Program-made: the position numbers and the translations under genes
The notes under the pieces: model-generated
Database searches by the model: none
Told to the model about the DNA's origin: nothing
What the model saw: only the letters and a program-made list of their open reading frames with translations
Source: Teredinibacter purpureus
GTDB lineage: Bacteria; Pseudomonadota; Gammaproteobacteria; Pseudomonadales; Cellvibrionaceae
NCBI RefSeq assembly: GCF_014217335.1
Contig: NZ_CP060092.1
Coordinates: 2,373,501 to 2,437,500, forward strand
Reading direction: 5' to 3'
Length of the DNA: 64,000 bases
In this document: positions 46,500-56,091 of the stretch, piece after piece
Layout of the letters: each line of letters begins with the position of its first letter
How positions within the stretch are numbered: position 1 is the first letter of the stretch

Positions 46500-46805
46500 T
46501 TAGGGCTCATCAGGGCAGTAGATGGATTTAAGTGTGCCAATAATGCGTATAGCGTGGTCACCAGAGAGCCGGTAATACACGGTTTGGCTTTCTTTTCGGG
46601 TTGTGACAAGGCCTGCTTCACGTAACCGGGCGAGGTGCTGAGAGAGAGCCGATTGACTGAGTGGCACGAGCTTATTCAACTCGCCTACAGAGAGTTCTTT
46701 TTCGCCGAGAGAGCAGCACACCATTAAGCGATTTTCATTGCCGAGTTCTTTTAGAAGGGTGGCAGCGTCTTTTGCGTGTTGGCTTAAAGCTTCGAGTGGG
46801 GTCAA
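46500..46805 (-). CDS. ArsR-family regulator, YgaV/BigR-like
   Basis: The 101-residue winged-helix repressor has the DNA-recognition segment SQSALSQHLARLREAGLV. Cys30/Cys31 (LMVCCSLGEKE) lies near the N-terminus and one Cys near the C-terminus (SIYCPDEP). These correspond to the reactive Cys pair of the BigR/SqrR/YgaV group, which sense persulphide. Arsenic ligands of ArsR are absent. It likely controls its own operon with the rhodanese gene. A palindrome in the upstream region is a candidate operator. Confidence 0.85.
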   Translation of the reverse strand: MTPLEALSQHAKDAATLLKELGNENRLMVCCSLGEKELSVGELNKLVPLSQSALSQHLARLREAGLVTTRKESQTVYYRLSGDHAIRIIGTLKSIYCPDEP

Positions 46806-46866
46806 CGGTGTGTCCTCATGGGTTGCTCACCGAGTACAGGGTGAAGCCTAGGCGAGTACTGAGATA

Positions 46867-46889
46867 GTCCAATAGATTTTATATTAGAC
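46867..46889. promoter_or_regulatory. Candidate ArsR-family operator
   Basis: GTCCAATA and TATTAGAC form an inverted repeat (one mismatch) with a 7-bp AT-rich centre, 62-84 bp before the ArsR start. Confidence 0.45.
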
Positions 46890-46997
46890 ACCTCTAAAGA
46901 AGCAAGAAGCAAGGTGTTTTGAGGGGAGTAGGTAGAGTAGGGTGGGGTTGCAGGAGAGGCATTGGCCAAGAAACGATTGTGGCCAATGCCGTAAGGT

Positions 46998-49900
46998 TTA
47001 GCGTTTGAAAAAAGCGACCATTTGATCCATTAGGTGGGCTTGTTCTGCCATGGCTTCGCTTGTAGCAGACGCTTGTTCAACGAGCGCTGCGTTTTGTTGT
47101 GTCATTTGATCCATTTGCCCCACAGCGGTATTAACCTGCTCGATTCCGGTGGTTTGTTCGCGAGCACTGGTAAGTAGTTGCTCCATCATTGTGCCAACGT
47201 GTTCAATTTCTAGCACGATGGTTTGCAGGGTTTTACCGGAAGTTTCGACAAGATTAGAGCCCTCTGTAACTTTGCTGACCGAATCCTGAATTAATCCCTT
47301 AATTTCCTTTGCGGCACCGGCAGAACGCTGCGCGAGATTGCGAACTTCTCCTGCAACTACGGCAAATCCTCGACCTTGTTCGCCTGCACGGGCGGCTTCA
47401 ACGGCCGCGTTGAGGGCGAGTAAATTGGTTTGAAAGGCAATTTCGTCTATAACACCAATAATATTGGCGATTTTGGTGCTGGAGTCGGATATTTCGGCCA
47501 TGGCTTGAGACGTTGCCTGTACAGACTGGTTGCCTTCTCGCGCGATATTGATGGAGCGGTTGGCGAGTTCGCTGGCTTTACTGGCATTTTCCTCGCTTTG
47601 TTTAACGATGGTTATCATCTCTTCCATGCTAGAGGCTGTCTCTTCTAGCGACGAGGCTTGTTGTTCTGTCCGTTGGCTGAGGTCTGTATTGCCAACGGTA
47701 ATTTCGGTAGAGCCGCGTGCAATGTTGGCCGAGGCATTAGAGATTCGCTCAATCACCTCTCGGAGTTTATTAACGGTGATATTGGCGTCTTCTTTTAATT
47801 TAGCGAACTCACCTTCATAGTTTCGATCGATCGTTTGTGAAAGGTCGCCATTGGCAAGTGATGAGAAAATACGAATAATGTCGTCTAGTGCGACATTGGT
47901 TGTCATCATCACTCGGTTTAATCCTTCGCTAATATTACGGAAAAATCCTACTTTTCCTTCCATGCTAATAGTTTTACTAAAATCGCCAGCTGCCGCCGCA
48001 TTAATAATGCCGTTGACTTCATGCTCAATGGCCACTTCATTGGTGCGATCGAGCCACTCTACAACGGTACCTATGCGCTCGCCATTATGGTTGTTAATGG
48101 GGTTGGCGGTTAAGGAAAAGGAGCGTTCTCCAGCTTGAACGTTACTGCTGTAGGTTGTTGTGAGGCGAGACAATATGGCGCGTTGATGGGACGGGTCTTT
48201 ATGAAAGACATCCATATTTTCGCCCATAAGTTTGTTCGCATTAAAACGCCCTAAATGTGCTTTTAACTCCGGTTCAGCATTTTTCATCATGGCAGTGAGC
48301 GAGCCGTTAGTGTAAATAATATTGTAGTCTGCATCGGCAATCATTGTGCTGGTTGAAGAGCTATCCAGTGCCTGGCGAATGCGGGCATTCTCGTCGGCAA
48401 TTCGTCGTTCTTCTTTTTGGCGAGACAACTCCTGTGTAATATTTTCCCATTCCACAACGGCGCCTAGGAATGTGTTGTTGTTATCTCTAATGGGGGTTGC
48501 AGAAAGGTTGAAATCTAATGCACCTATAGAGAGGTTGGTTTTAAAGTTTTCTTTTAACCCTGCTAGTAAGCTGCGCTGATGAGAGGGGTTTTGGTGAAAG
48601 ATATCAATATTCGCGCCCATTAATGCGTGTGGGTTAAACGAGGATATTGCCGTTTTTATATCCGCTTCGGCATCCAGCATAAGTTCAGAAACAGACTTAT
48701 TCATATAGACAATGTTGAAGTCTGCATCGGCAATCATTACGCCTGTAGCTGATACATCTAATGCTTGTTTTATAATTAAAGTTTCGGTTGCTTGAGCTTC
48801 CGCTTTTTTAGCGGAGTGCTCCGCCGATTCGGCATTTTCGTTGGCAATTTTTTGTTGTTTTAATTGCTCGTCGTTAGCGACTTTAACCTGTTGCGTGGCG
48901 GCATTTACGCCGTGAGTAAGAGTGCCTAGTTGGCCCGGATAATGTTCGCCAACCGATTCGCTATAATTGCCCTTGCCTAGTTCTTCTAAAACAATATTGG
49001 TACCTGTAATGGAGGAGGATAAATTTGACAGAAGCGAGTTAAAGGCGCGGCTAGTATCGCCAATTTCATCTTGAAAATCATTTTTTATCACAAGCTGAAA
49101 ATTGCCTTCTCGCTCGACACGCTGAATAGTTTTTCCAAGTAAAAGAATAGGAGAACTTACTAATTTACTGATGTAAAACGCAAAAGCCGCAATGATCACA
49201 GCCCCTAGTAATGCGATTATGGCCATTGTCCATTTAAGTGCAGTTACACCGAAAAAAGCTTCGCTTACGTCTATTTCGGCAATAGATACCCAGCTGAAAT
49301 CACCGAAATCTATGCGGCTATAAGAGGACAGAACCGCGTTGTTGTTGTAATCACGAATGATGCGCTCGGCAGATTCTCCCTGCAAGGCTCTTTCGACGGC
49401 CTCGGTACGAACAGAGCCTTCTTTTGGGTGTCGGAATGATGCCACCACGGAGCGGTTTTTAAGATCGAGGTAGGCGTCTGAGCGCATTAAGTAGTCTTGC
49501 CCAACGAGATAGCTCTCGCCGGATTTCCCCATGCCCGATCGTTCGCCCATGATGGTGTTAATGGGTTCAAGCGGCATTTGAAAAATGAGCACTGAAGTGA
49601 GTTTATCGTTGTAGTAAATGGGGGTAGCGATAAAGCTGGCGGGGGCTTCGTAGGAGGGCGTGTACGAAGCAAAATCTTTCAGTATGCTTTTGCCTTCGGG
49701 TAATGCTAGGGCTTCGCGAAAGCTGTCGCCAAAATTGGTTGCAGCATAGGGACCGTCTAAAAGAGATGTTCCAAAGTCTAATTCTTTGAATACGGAATAC
49801 ACAATACTGCCTGTCTCGGCGTCTACAATAAATAAATCGTAGAACCCAAATTCTTTAATAAAGTTTCTGAAATTGTCGTGGTACTTTCGGTGCACTCGGT

Positions 49901-50429
49901 GGTAAACACTGCGGCCAGTGGCGCCATCATATAGGTGTTTTTCACCAAGTGGGTGTGGGTTTTCGGTAATATAGCGTGCTTGAGCAACAATTGCTGTGTC
50001 CGAGAGGTTGGCGATTAATGCATTGGTGTCTATGGCGGCACCATCATTGTCGGCGCTGTATTTTTGTGCGAATTCCTGCGCGTAGTACTGCGATATATTT
50101 TGCTTAAATACAGAAAGTTCTTCTTCTCCATAGTTTTCCGAATTAATGATTCGATTGAACGAGCGCGAAAATGCGCCTGCGGCGTTCGACACCATAGGTG
50201 TTTTAGCCATGATAACTATTTGACTATGCACTTGTTCGAAGTACCGTTCGATGGCAGAAGATTTAATTTCTCGGACTGACTTTAATTGATCAAACGCTTG
50301 TTGTTCGAGCTGCTGGGTGGCAACCGTTGAAGCAATAAAAGACACTAAAATCATGGGTACAAGGCCAACCAAAAGCAGCACAGAAATTAATTTTTGCGCA
50401 AGCGTAAGATTCATAAACCAGGTTTTCAT
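46998..50429 (-). CDS. Methyl-accepting chemotaxis protein with tandem PAS domains
   Basis: ATG 50429 ([10 protein letters not shown]) has AGGATG upstream and gives 1143 residues; the longer reading to 50513 lacks a ribosome site. The layout begins with TM1 (about 10-32), a large periplasmic Cache-type sensor domain (about 35-395), TM2 (about 398-420) and HAMP. Two near-duplicate PAS modules (from about 551 and 684) share IADAD-N-I-Y-N and the same flanking pattern. A second HAMP-like linker and the MCP hairpin tip [20 protein letters not shown] (about 1000) follow. It ends VAFFKR without a CheR-docking pentapeptide. Confidence 0.93.
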   Translation of the reverse strand: MKTWFMNLTLAQKLISVLLLVGLVPMILVSFIASTVATQQLEQQAFDQLKSVREIKSSAIERYFEQVHSQIVIMAKTPMVSNAAGAFSRSFNRIINSENYGEEELSVFKQNISQYYAQEFAQKYSADNDGAAIDTNALIANLSDTAIVAQARYITENPHPLGEKHLYDGATGRSVYHRVHRKYHDNFRNFIKEFGFYDLFIVDAETGSIVYSVFKELDFGTSLLDGPYAATNFGDSFREALALPEGKSILKDFASYTPSYEAPASFIATPIYYNDKLTSVLIFQMPLEPINTIMGERSGMGKSGESYLVGQDYLMRSDAYLDLKNRSVVASFRHPKEGSVRTEAVERALQGESAERIIRDYNNNAVLSSYSRIDFGDFSWVSIAEIDVSEAFFGVTALKWTMAIIALLGAVIIAAFAFYISKLVSSPILLLGKTIQRVEREGNFQLVIKNDFQDEIGDTSRAFNSLLSNLSSSITGTNIVLEELGKGNYSESVGEHYPGQLGTLTHGVNAATQQVKVANDEQLKQQKIANENAESAEHSAKKAEAQATETLIIKQALDVSATGVMIADADFNIVYMNKSVSELMLDAEADIKTAISSFNPHALMGANIDIFHQNPSHQRSLLAGLKENFKTNLSIGALDFNLSATPIRDNNNTFLGAVVEWENITQELSRQKEERRIADENARIRQALDSSSTSTMIADADYNIIYTNGSLTAMMKNAEPELKAHLGRFNANKLMGENMDVFHKDPSHQRAILSRLTTTYSSNVQAGERSFSLTANPINNHNGERIGTVVEWLDRTNEVAIEHEVNGIINAAAAGDFSKTISMEGKVGFFRNISEGLNRVMMTTNVALDDIIRIFSSLANGDLSQTIDRNYEGEFAKLKEDANITVNKLREVIERISNASANIARGSTEITVGNTDLSQRTEQQASSLEETASSMEEMITIVKQSEENASKASELANRSINIAREGNQSVQATSQAMAEISDSSTKIANIIGVIDEIAFQTNLLALNAAVEAARAGEQGRGFAVVAGEVRNLAQRSAGAAKEIKGLIQDSVSKVTEGSNLVETSGKTLQTIVLEIEHVGTMMEQLLTSAREQTTGIEQVNTAVGQMDQMTQQNAALVEQASATSEAMAEQAHLMDQMVAFFKR

Positions 50430-50871
50430 CCTAACATCCTTTCTGGAAATATACGGAGAGGGGTTGTTAAACAGGACGGCCGGAAATCGGCCAAGTTTTT
50501 CAGATATACTCATATCTTTTTAAAAGCATAGAGGAATATTTCTGATTAGTTATACCTATCCGTTATAGTCGACGCTTTGGCGCTTTACTTGTGTGTTTTA
50601 AAACGCAATTTAAGGTTAGAGCGCCACACAGTGGTTGGCGGTCTATCGATAGCGTTGAGGTAAAGGATCGATGTCGGAGGTTATAGGGAAGGGATAGGGG
50701 TTCTGTTAAGTAAGACGTATTTTGATGAGGTTGGCAGGTCGGTAATGGCGATACCTACAAAATAAATTCCTAGATTCAAGGTGAGTGAGTGTAGACTCTT
50801 CACGCTTGAAGTACGGTTAACATGACATAATTTGGCACTTAAAATATCGTTATTACAGTGGAGCACATGAG
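50430..50871. other. Intergenic between chemoreceptor and Gfo/Idh/MocA gene
   Basis: A 442-bp divergent gap. On the chemoreceptor side there is GCCGATTT, a partial sigma-28 -10, but no -35 at the right spacing. No repeat or RNA gene was recognised. Confidence 0.4.
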
Positions 50872-51867
50872 ATGAGTCAATCAACGGTTCGGTGGGGTAT
50901 TTTGAGTACGGCGAAAATTGCGCGAGAAAAGCTTATTCCGGCCATTCACGCGTCTGAGCACAATACGGTGGTTGCCGTAGGGTCCCGATCACAAGAGCAG
51001 GCGCAAGCATTTGCGTCTGAACTCGATATTGAGCACGCTTTTGGTGAATACCAACAGTTATTAGAGTGCCCAGATATTGATATTGTGTATAACCCTTTGC
51101 CTAACCATTTACATGTACCGTGGACCATTAAGGCCATTGAAGCGGGTAAACATGTACTGTGTGAGAAGCCCATTGGGTTGGACGTAGCCGATACGCAAAA
51201 ATTGTTAGCCGTAGCGCAAGCGCATCCGAACGTAAAAGTGATGGAAGCGTTTATGTACCGGTTTCACCCGCAGTGGGCACGTGCAAAAGCGTTGTTGGAT
51301 GAGGGCCGCATTGGCAAAATTAATAGTATTGAGGCGGTGTTTACGTACTTTAATCGGGACGCTGATAATGTGCGTAATAAGCCTGGTATTGGTGGCGGAG
51401 GCTTATTGGATATTGGCTGCTACTGTATATCGGCAACGCGCTATTTATTGGGCCGAGAACCGCAGCGTGTTATGGGAAGCTTGTCGATAGATGCTGACTT
51501 TGATGTGGATTGCCATGCTCACGGCTTACTGGATTACGGGGACGTGCGCGCGAGTATTTATTGTTCAACGCAAAGTGAGCCTACACAACGTGTTTATGTT
51601 TCGGGTGAAAAAGGTAGTTTGTTTTTAGATTTACCGTTTTATCAGCCGGATAACGGTATGGCGACAATCACGTTATCTCATGACCGCAATGCAACGGTCA
51701 TTGAAACCGAAGCCTGTGACCATTACGTCAAACAAATTGATGCGTTGGCGGCCTCGATTGTGAACAATATACCCGTGCCCACGCCGTTACAGGACGCTTT
51801 ATGCAATATGCGTGTTATTGATGGCGTATTTGCGAGCCACGAACAAGGCCGTTGGATAACGTTATAA
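50872..51867 (+). CDS. Gfo/Idh/MocA-family NAD(P) oxidoreductase
   Basis: The 331-residue protein has an N-terminal Rossmann domain (WGILSTAKIAREKLIPAI) and the conserved CEKPIG motif near residue 102. A C-terminal alpha/beta domain follows, with MEAFMYRFHPQW. The pattern is close to NADP-dependent D-xylose dehydrogenase/dihydrodiol dehydrogenase type members, so sugar oxidation is plausible, but the substrate is not fixed. GAG(CACATGAG) precedes ATG. A bidirectional terminator follows. Confidence 0.85.
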   Translation: MSQSTVRWGILSTAKIAREKLIPAIHASEHNTVVAVGSRSQEQAQAFASELDIEHAFGEYQQLLECPDIDIVYNPLPNHLHVPWTIKAIEAGKHVLCEKPIGLDVADTQKLLAVAQAHPNVKVMEAFMYRFHPQWARAKALLDEGRIGKINSIEAVFTYFNRDADNVRNKPGIGGGGLLDIGCYCISATRYLLGREPQRVMGSLSIDADFDVDCHAHGLLDYGDVRASIYCSTQSEPTQRVYVSGEKGSLFLDLPFYQPDNGMATITLSHDRNATVIETEACDHYVKQIDALAASIVNNIPVPTPLQDALCNMRVIDGVFASHEQGRWITL

Positions 51868-51913
51868 CGCTTAATGGCAGGCGAGCGAAGAGAGGTTTTG
51901 CGGGATTTACTAC

Positions 51914-51943
51914 AAAAAAGCGCTGAAATATCAGCGCTTTTTT
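51914..51943. terminator. Bidirectional rho-independent terminator
   Basis: GCGCTGA-AATA-TCAGCGC is flanked by an A-run and TTTTTT, between convergent genes, and can end both. Confidence 0.9.
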
Positions 51944-51952
51944 GTTGGAGAA

Positions 51953-52801
51953 CTATTTACCTGTTCTTCGGCGAATAACCGGTAAACTAAGGAGTAGGAG
52001 TAAGTTGGCCCAATAGAGGCTACCGCCACCACTATCGTTGTCAGTGTTTGTGGGTGGTGGGTCAGAAGGCGTGTCGTTTGCGTCAATGAGTGTGTTTTCA
52101 ATAGGGGTTAACGTACTGGCCGTGTCGGGAGAGGCGTCGAGCACCATAATATTGCGTACAAACACAATATTATCTTCGTTTACCGCTTGGTACTCGGTAT
52201 CGTTACTTTGCAAGTAATATTGCTCGAACTGCTCCTGAGTGTAATCCATGAGAGGCAAATGCGTGAAGCTAGAGCCTAGATCAAACGTAGGTAATGCCAC
52301 TATGGCGTCAACAATCGACATTCCTTGCCCCGTGACTTCACCGAAGACGGTAAAGCCGCCGTTCGTTACATCAAGGTTGGCGCTGTTGTTACTGAGGTTA
52401 ATAAACCATTGGCTGGTCGCACTGTTGGGGTCGCTGGCTACTTTTGCCATTGCAATGGTACCGCGCCTATTGGAGTATACGGGCTCATTTATAACAGGAT
52501 CGTTGGTGGCAATGTATTCAGGTGGCCCCTGCTCAACAAATGTTAAGCCTCCACCTTGAAGTACAAAAGTAGCCACGGAACGATGGATCATGGTGTCTGT
52601 GTAGGCACCGGTGTTGACGTAACGTAAAAAATTGGCCACGGTTTGAGGTGTTGCGTTGTCATACAAATTAACTTCGAAATCACCCAAAGATGTTTGAAAC
52701 TGTACTGTTGTAGCGTGGGCGGCAGACATCATAATACTGCTAGCGCTTAAGCACACAGCTATCCAGCGTCCTATCATAGGGAAGGAGGAGGGTTTAAGCA
52801 T
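51953..52801 (-). CDS. Secreted cyclophilin with GlyGly-CTERM sorting tail
   Basis: An N-terminal signal peptide (to about residue 30) precedes a peptidyl-prolyl isomerase cyclophilin domain: FQTSLGDFEVNLYDNATPQT, MIHRSVATFVLQGG, then SQWFINLSNN and GFTVFGEV. A Pro/Thr/Asp-rich linker follows. The last about 25 residues are SGGGSLYWANLLLLLSLPVI plus RRRTGK, the GlyGly-CTERM pattern processed by rhombosortase. The protein is thus likely periplasmic or surface-exported through type II secretion. AAGG lies before ATG 52801. Confidence 0.85.
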   Translation of the reverse strand: MLKPSSFPMIGRWIAVCLSASSIMMSAAHATTVQFQTSLGDFEVNLYDNATPQTVANFLRYVNTGAYTDTMIHRSVATFVLQGGGLTFVEQGPPEYIATNDPVINEPVYSNRRGTIAMAKVASDPNSATSQWFINLSNNSANLDVTNGGFTVFGEVTGQGMSIVDAIVALPTFDLGSSFTHLPLMDYTQEQFEQYYLQSNDTEYQAVNEDNIVFVRNIMVLDASPDTASTLTPIENTLIDANDTPSDPPPTNTDNDSGGGSLYWANLLLLLSLPVIRRRTGK

Positions 52802-52926
52802 AAGGGACCTTATTTCTCATTTGAGTGGCACATGAAACTTCTGTGCCACCTTACCTCAATCATACTAACCGGGCGAGCGTATAGCCTCACCCAATCGTAA
52901 TCTTTTGTAATGTACCGGTTCTCGTT

Positions 52927-54222
52927 TTACGGCTGCGATGGGGCTATTCGATAGCCCTTCAACCCGTAATAGCCTATGTAGAGATAACATAACACGGGCA
53001 ACAGAAACGATACTTGTAATCCGATGCTGTCAGCCAGAAGCCCTTGCAGGGGCGGCACAATAGCGCCTCCTACTATAGCAACACACAAAATACCCGAGCC
53101 CTGACTGGTTGCGGGGCCTAGCTTGTTAATCGCGAGGCTAAAGATGACAGGGAACATGATGGCGTTGAACAGCCCAATAGCAAGCACAGACCACACGGCA
53201 ATGTAGCCACTGCTAAGCGACGCAGTGATTAGCAAGACGGTAGCGCTGGCTGCTGCAATACTTAAGAGTTTTTGGGGCGGGAACTTTAACATTAAGGCTA
53301 CGCCCACAAAGCGCCCTACCATGGCGGCACCCCAGTAAAACGAGATCATTGAGCCGGCTTGACGCTTCGGCATATTGGCCACATTAGGGTCTCCGAGAAA
53401 GTCGACAATAAAACTTCCTATCGAGACTTCTGCACCGACGTATAAAAATATGCCCAAAGCGCCTAAAACGAGGTGGCGGTGCTGCCATGCGGTTTTTGCG
53501 GTGTGGCCTTGATCGGCTTCGGCGTCGACGATAACAGGCAGGTTTTTCAATAAGGCGAAAACAACGGCGAGCCCTATAAGCGATGCAGCGAGTATTAAGT
53601 AGGGGAGTTGCACAGCCTCGGCTTCGTGCTGGCGATGAGCATCCAGCTCAACGGCGGACAGCGCGCTAATATCAACGGTTGCGGCAGAAAAAATTAGCAC
53701 AGCGCCAAAGATAGGGCCTAGGGTGGTACCGAGTGAGTTGAATGCTTGTGTGAAGGTTAAGCGAAGCGATGCACCTTCAGGGTTGCCAAGCCGTGTAACA
53801 AAGGGGTTGGCGGCTACTTGCAGTACCGTAATACCGGCGGCGAGCACAAATAGAGCGGTAAGAAATAAACCATAAACGCGTTGAGTACCGGCAGGGTAAA
53901 ACAGTAAGCAGCCAATACCGGCAATGAGCAAGCCTAATACCACACCTTTTTTGTACCCGATATGTTTTATTAAACTGCCCGCTGGGTAAGAGACCACACC
54001 ATAGGCACCGAAGAACGCAAATTGCACGGCAGAGGCTTGGAAGTGCGTTAGGTCAAATACCGCTTTTAGATGCGGTATTAGAATATCGTTTAAAACCGTA
54101 ATAAAGCCCCACATAAAAAATAGTATTGTGAGGATAGCTAAAGGTACGATTGAGTGTTGAGTGTTGGGTGGCCCGTTATTGAGTGAAGAGCCTGATAGGT
54201 TGGAGCTGGGTATTGAAGCCAT
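52927..54222 (-). CDS. Sugar MFS transporter, GluP/FucP family
   Basis: The 431-residue, about 12-helix permease has the family start LTILFFMWGFITVLNDILIP, then AVQFAFFGAYGVVSYPAGSL and VLQVAANPFVTRLG. The group imports glucose/galactose or fucose with protons. Its divergence from glucokinase and a LacI-type operator between them point to glucose (or cellobiose-derived glucose) use. Confidence 0.88.
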   Translation of the reverse strand: MASIPSSNLSGSSLNNGPPNTQHSIVPLAILTILFFMWGFITVLNDILIPHLKAVFDLTHFQASAVQFAFFGAYGVVSYPAGSLIKHIGYKKGVVLGLLIAGIGCLLFYPAGTQRVYGLFLTALFVLAAGITVLQVAANPFVTRLGNPEGASLRLTFTQAFNSLGTTLGPIFGAVLIFSAATVDISALSAVELDAHRQHEAEAVQLPYLILAASLIGLAVVFALLKNLPVIVDAEADQGHTAKTAWQHRHLVLGALGIFLYVGAEVSIGSFIVDFLGDPNVANMPKRQAGSMISFYWGAAMVGRFVGVALMLKFPPQKLLSIAAASATVLLITASLSSGYIAVWSVLAIGLFNAIMFPVIFSLAINKLGPATSQGSGILCVAIVGGAIVPPLQGLLADSIGLQVSFLLPVLCYLYIGYYGLKGYRIAPSQP

Positions 54223-54373
54223 AATGTATCCATTATTATTGTTTTATGAAGGTATTGCGGTGCGGTTAAGTGAGCATGCCCATTTTTCACTGAGATTAAG
54301 GTAAAAGTCTAGAGGCGGTTTGTACTAATTGAATTTTGCCTGGATAAAATGGACTACAGCGTTGGAGCTGAGC

Positions 54374-54390
54374 GTGGAAAGCGCTTTCAC
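54374..54390. promoter_or_regulatory. LacI-family operator candidate
   Basis: GTGGAAAGCGCTTTCAC has the perfect 12-bp palindrome GAAAGCGCTTTC, the usual half-site form for LacI/GalR sugar regulators with a central CG. It sits between the sugar permease and glk. Confidence 0.6.
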
Positions 54391-54488
54391 GCGCCGGTTA
54401 ACGTTTAGGTGGTACATTTCGTGGATGAGTTACATGTGAGGGTGGAGTGACAAAGCGTTGAATTTTGTGATTAGATGCCTGCCATTAC

Positions 54489-54517
54489 TTGACGATATGC
54501 CGCTCATTCCCTAGAGT
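54489..54517 (+). promoter_or_regulatory. Sigma-70 promoter of glk
   Basis: TTGACG and TAGAGT are separated by 17 bp and the -10 lies 36 bp before the glk ATG. Confidence 0.5.
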
Positions 54518-54552
54518 GCCGGCACCCTAACCCTGCCAAGAGGTTTGTATAC

Positions 54553-55512
54553 ATGTTTCCTTCTATTGTTGCCGATATTGGTGGTACCAATGCCCGTTTC
54601 GCCCTTGTAACCGGCGAAGCTGATGGCCAGTTCGTTATCGAGCAAATCCAAATTCTAAATGGAAGCGACTACGCTTCTTTTTCTGACGCTTTGCGTACCT
54701 ATATTGAGTCTCTCGACGGCGTAACACCGGTATCGGCATGTGCCGCCATTGCAGGCCCCATTGAAGGGGATAGTGTGAAAATGACCAACTTGAATTGGTC
54801 GTTTTCTCCCTCGGCTGTTCGTGAAGAATTTGGCTTCAAAAAATTCGAAGCCATCAATGATTTCGCAGCGCTAGCGGTTGCAACCAGCGCCTTACTGCCT
54901 GGAGATCTTGTATCGGTACGTAACGGTCAGCGCGATCCTATGGGAAATAAAGCAATATTAGGCCCAGGTACGGGACTGGGTGTTGCTGGTTTGGCTTACA
55001 GTAATGGCCATTGGTTGCCCATCCCGAGTGAGGGTGGCCACGTTAATATTGCGCCGGCAACGCCATTGGAATGCGATGTTGTAAAAGCGGCTATGGCCCA
55101 GCACGGTCATGTATCGGCAGAGGTATTTATTTCTGGGCCGGGCTTAGTCAACTTATATAACGCGCTGTGTGCGGTTAAAGGGGTACAAGCGCGTGTATTG
55201 GAACCTAAAGACGTAACCGCAGACGGTGTTTCTGGTAAGGATTCCACCTGCCAAGAAACACTGGCATTATTTTGTAGTTTTATCGGCAGTTTATCCGGCA
55301 ACTTGGCATTAACTTATGGAGCGAAAGGCGGAGTCTATTTGGCTGGAGGCGTATTGCCACGCATTCTTGATTGTGTGAAAGCCAGTGATTTAGCCCTACG
55401 TTTTGAAGAAAAGGGTGTGATGAGCCCTTATGTGAGCAATATTCCTGTTGATATTATTACTCACCCGCAAACAGCCTTTTTGGGTGCTGCTGCGTGGTTA
55501 GCTCAATCATAA
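54553..55512 (+). CDS. glk: Glucokinase
   Basis: Glk phosphorylates glucose with ATP. The 319-residue protein is of the Glk (COG0837) type: the N-terminal phosphate-binding loop ADIGGTNARFAL, catalytic AINDFAAL, then LGPGTGLGVAGL and SEGGHVNIAP. AGAGG precedes ATG at suitable distance. Together with the divergent permease it forms a sugar entry unit. Confidence 0.95.
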   Translation: MFPSIVADIGGTNARFALVTGEADGQFVIEQIQILNGSDYASFSDALRTYIESLDGVTPVSACAAIAGPIEGDSVKMTNLNWSFSPSAVREEFGFKKFEAINDFAALAVATSALLPGDLVSVRNGQRDPMGNKAILGPGTGLGVAGLAYSNGHWLPIPSEGGHVNIAPATPLECDVVKAAMAQHGHVSAEVFISGPGLVNLYNALCAVKGVQARVLEPKDVTADGVSGKDSTCQETLALFCSFIGSLSGNLALTYGAKGGVYLAGGVLPRILDCVKASDLALRFEEKGVMSPYVSNIPVDIITHPQTAFLGAAAWLAQS

Positions 55513-55528
55513 CCAGTATGAGTTGTGA

Positions 55529-55556
55529 GTACGACAGGGCCCATTTGTGGGCTCGT
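55529..55556. terminator. Hairpin between convergent glk and GFA genes
   Basis: AGTACGAC...GTCGTACT with an inner GGCCCA/TGGGC extension forms a long stem between the two stops. No T-run is present. Confidence 0.5.
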
Positions 55557-55582
55557 CGTACTCTACGTTATAGACGTATTGT

Positions 55583-55996
55583 TTAAAAATATTGTCCGAT
55601 ATCTTCGGGGAATTCATTAAAGCTTGGAATCTTCTCGTTGGGGGTTACCCACGGTGCTTTCGATGCAACCTGAACATGTGCGCTTGCCTTAATAGTATGC
55701 GCGGTTGTAATGCAAGCGAGAGCCACACTCATATAATCGCTTTTTTCTGCGGCATAGTTCATCAGCCGCGACCCGCAATGCCCACAAAATACGCGTATAC
55801 CGTACGTACTAGAGTTAAATTCTTTTAGTAAGTTCTTTCCTTTTACGATATTCAAACTACTTTTTTTGGAAAACAATTGCGTCGCGTAATTGGCGCCGTG
55901 TGATCGCCGGCAGATTGAACAATGGCAATTCATCGCCACGTTATTATTAGGTTCAAAGGTAAAGTGTATTTGACCGCACAAGCATTGTCCTTCCAT
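55583..55996 (-). CDS. GFA-fold zinc protein (second copy type)
   Basis: The 137-residue protein carries GQCLCGQIHFTFE, NCHCSICRRSHGA and FCGHCGSRL, the GFA zinc-ligand set. It differs clearly from the GFA protein at 39.2 kb, so it is not a recent duplicate. Substrate unknown. A large inverted repeat lies just upstream. Confidence 0.85.
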   Translation of the reverse strand: MEGQCLCGQIHFTFEPNNNVAMNCHCSICRRSHGANYATQLFSKKSSLNIVKGKNLLKEFNSSTYGIRVFCGHCGSRLMNYAAEKSDYMSVALACITTAHTIKASAHVQVASKAPWVTPNEKIPSFNEFPEDIGQYF

Positions 55997-56027
55997 GGTT
56001 CTATTCCGTTAATGACGAGTGTAAGTT

Positions 56028-56086
56028 CGGGTAGGTTGCCCTACATTTGAGCGCGAGATGCACTTAAATGTGGGGCAACCTACCCG
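56028..56086. repeat. 59-bp inverted repeat between GH3 and GFA genes
   Basis: A 21-bp arm beginning CGGGTAGGTTGCCC (56028-56048) matches the reverse complement of 56066-56086 with a single mismatch, separated by 17 bp. It is 6 bp after the GH3 stop and 31 bp before the GFA start. It may be a transcript end, or a small dispersed repeat. Confidence 0.7.
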
Positions 56087-56091
56087 TACCA

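Larger units (their letters stand above)
54223..54552. other. Divergent control region of permease and glucokinase
   Basis: 330 bp without a gene. It holds a LacI-type palindrome (54374-54390) and a sigma-70-like promoter for glk (54489-54517). Confidence 0.6.

Noticed and set aside
50480..50520. Flagellar sigma-28 promoter upstream of the chemoreceptor
   Set aside because: Only the GCCGAT part of the -10 is present; no TAAA -35 at the right distance.
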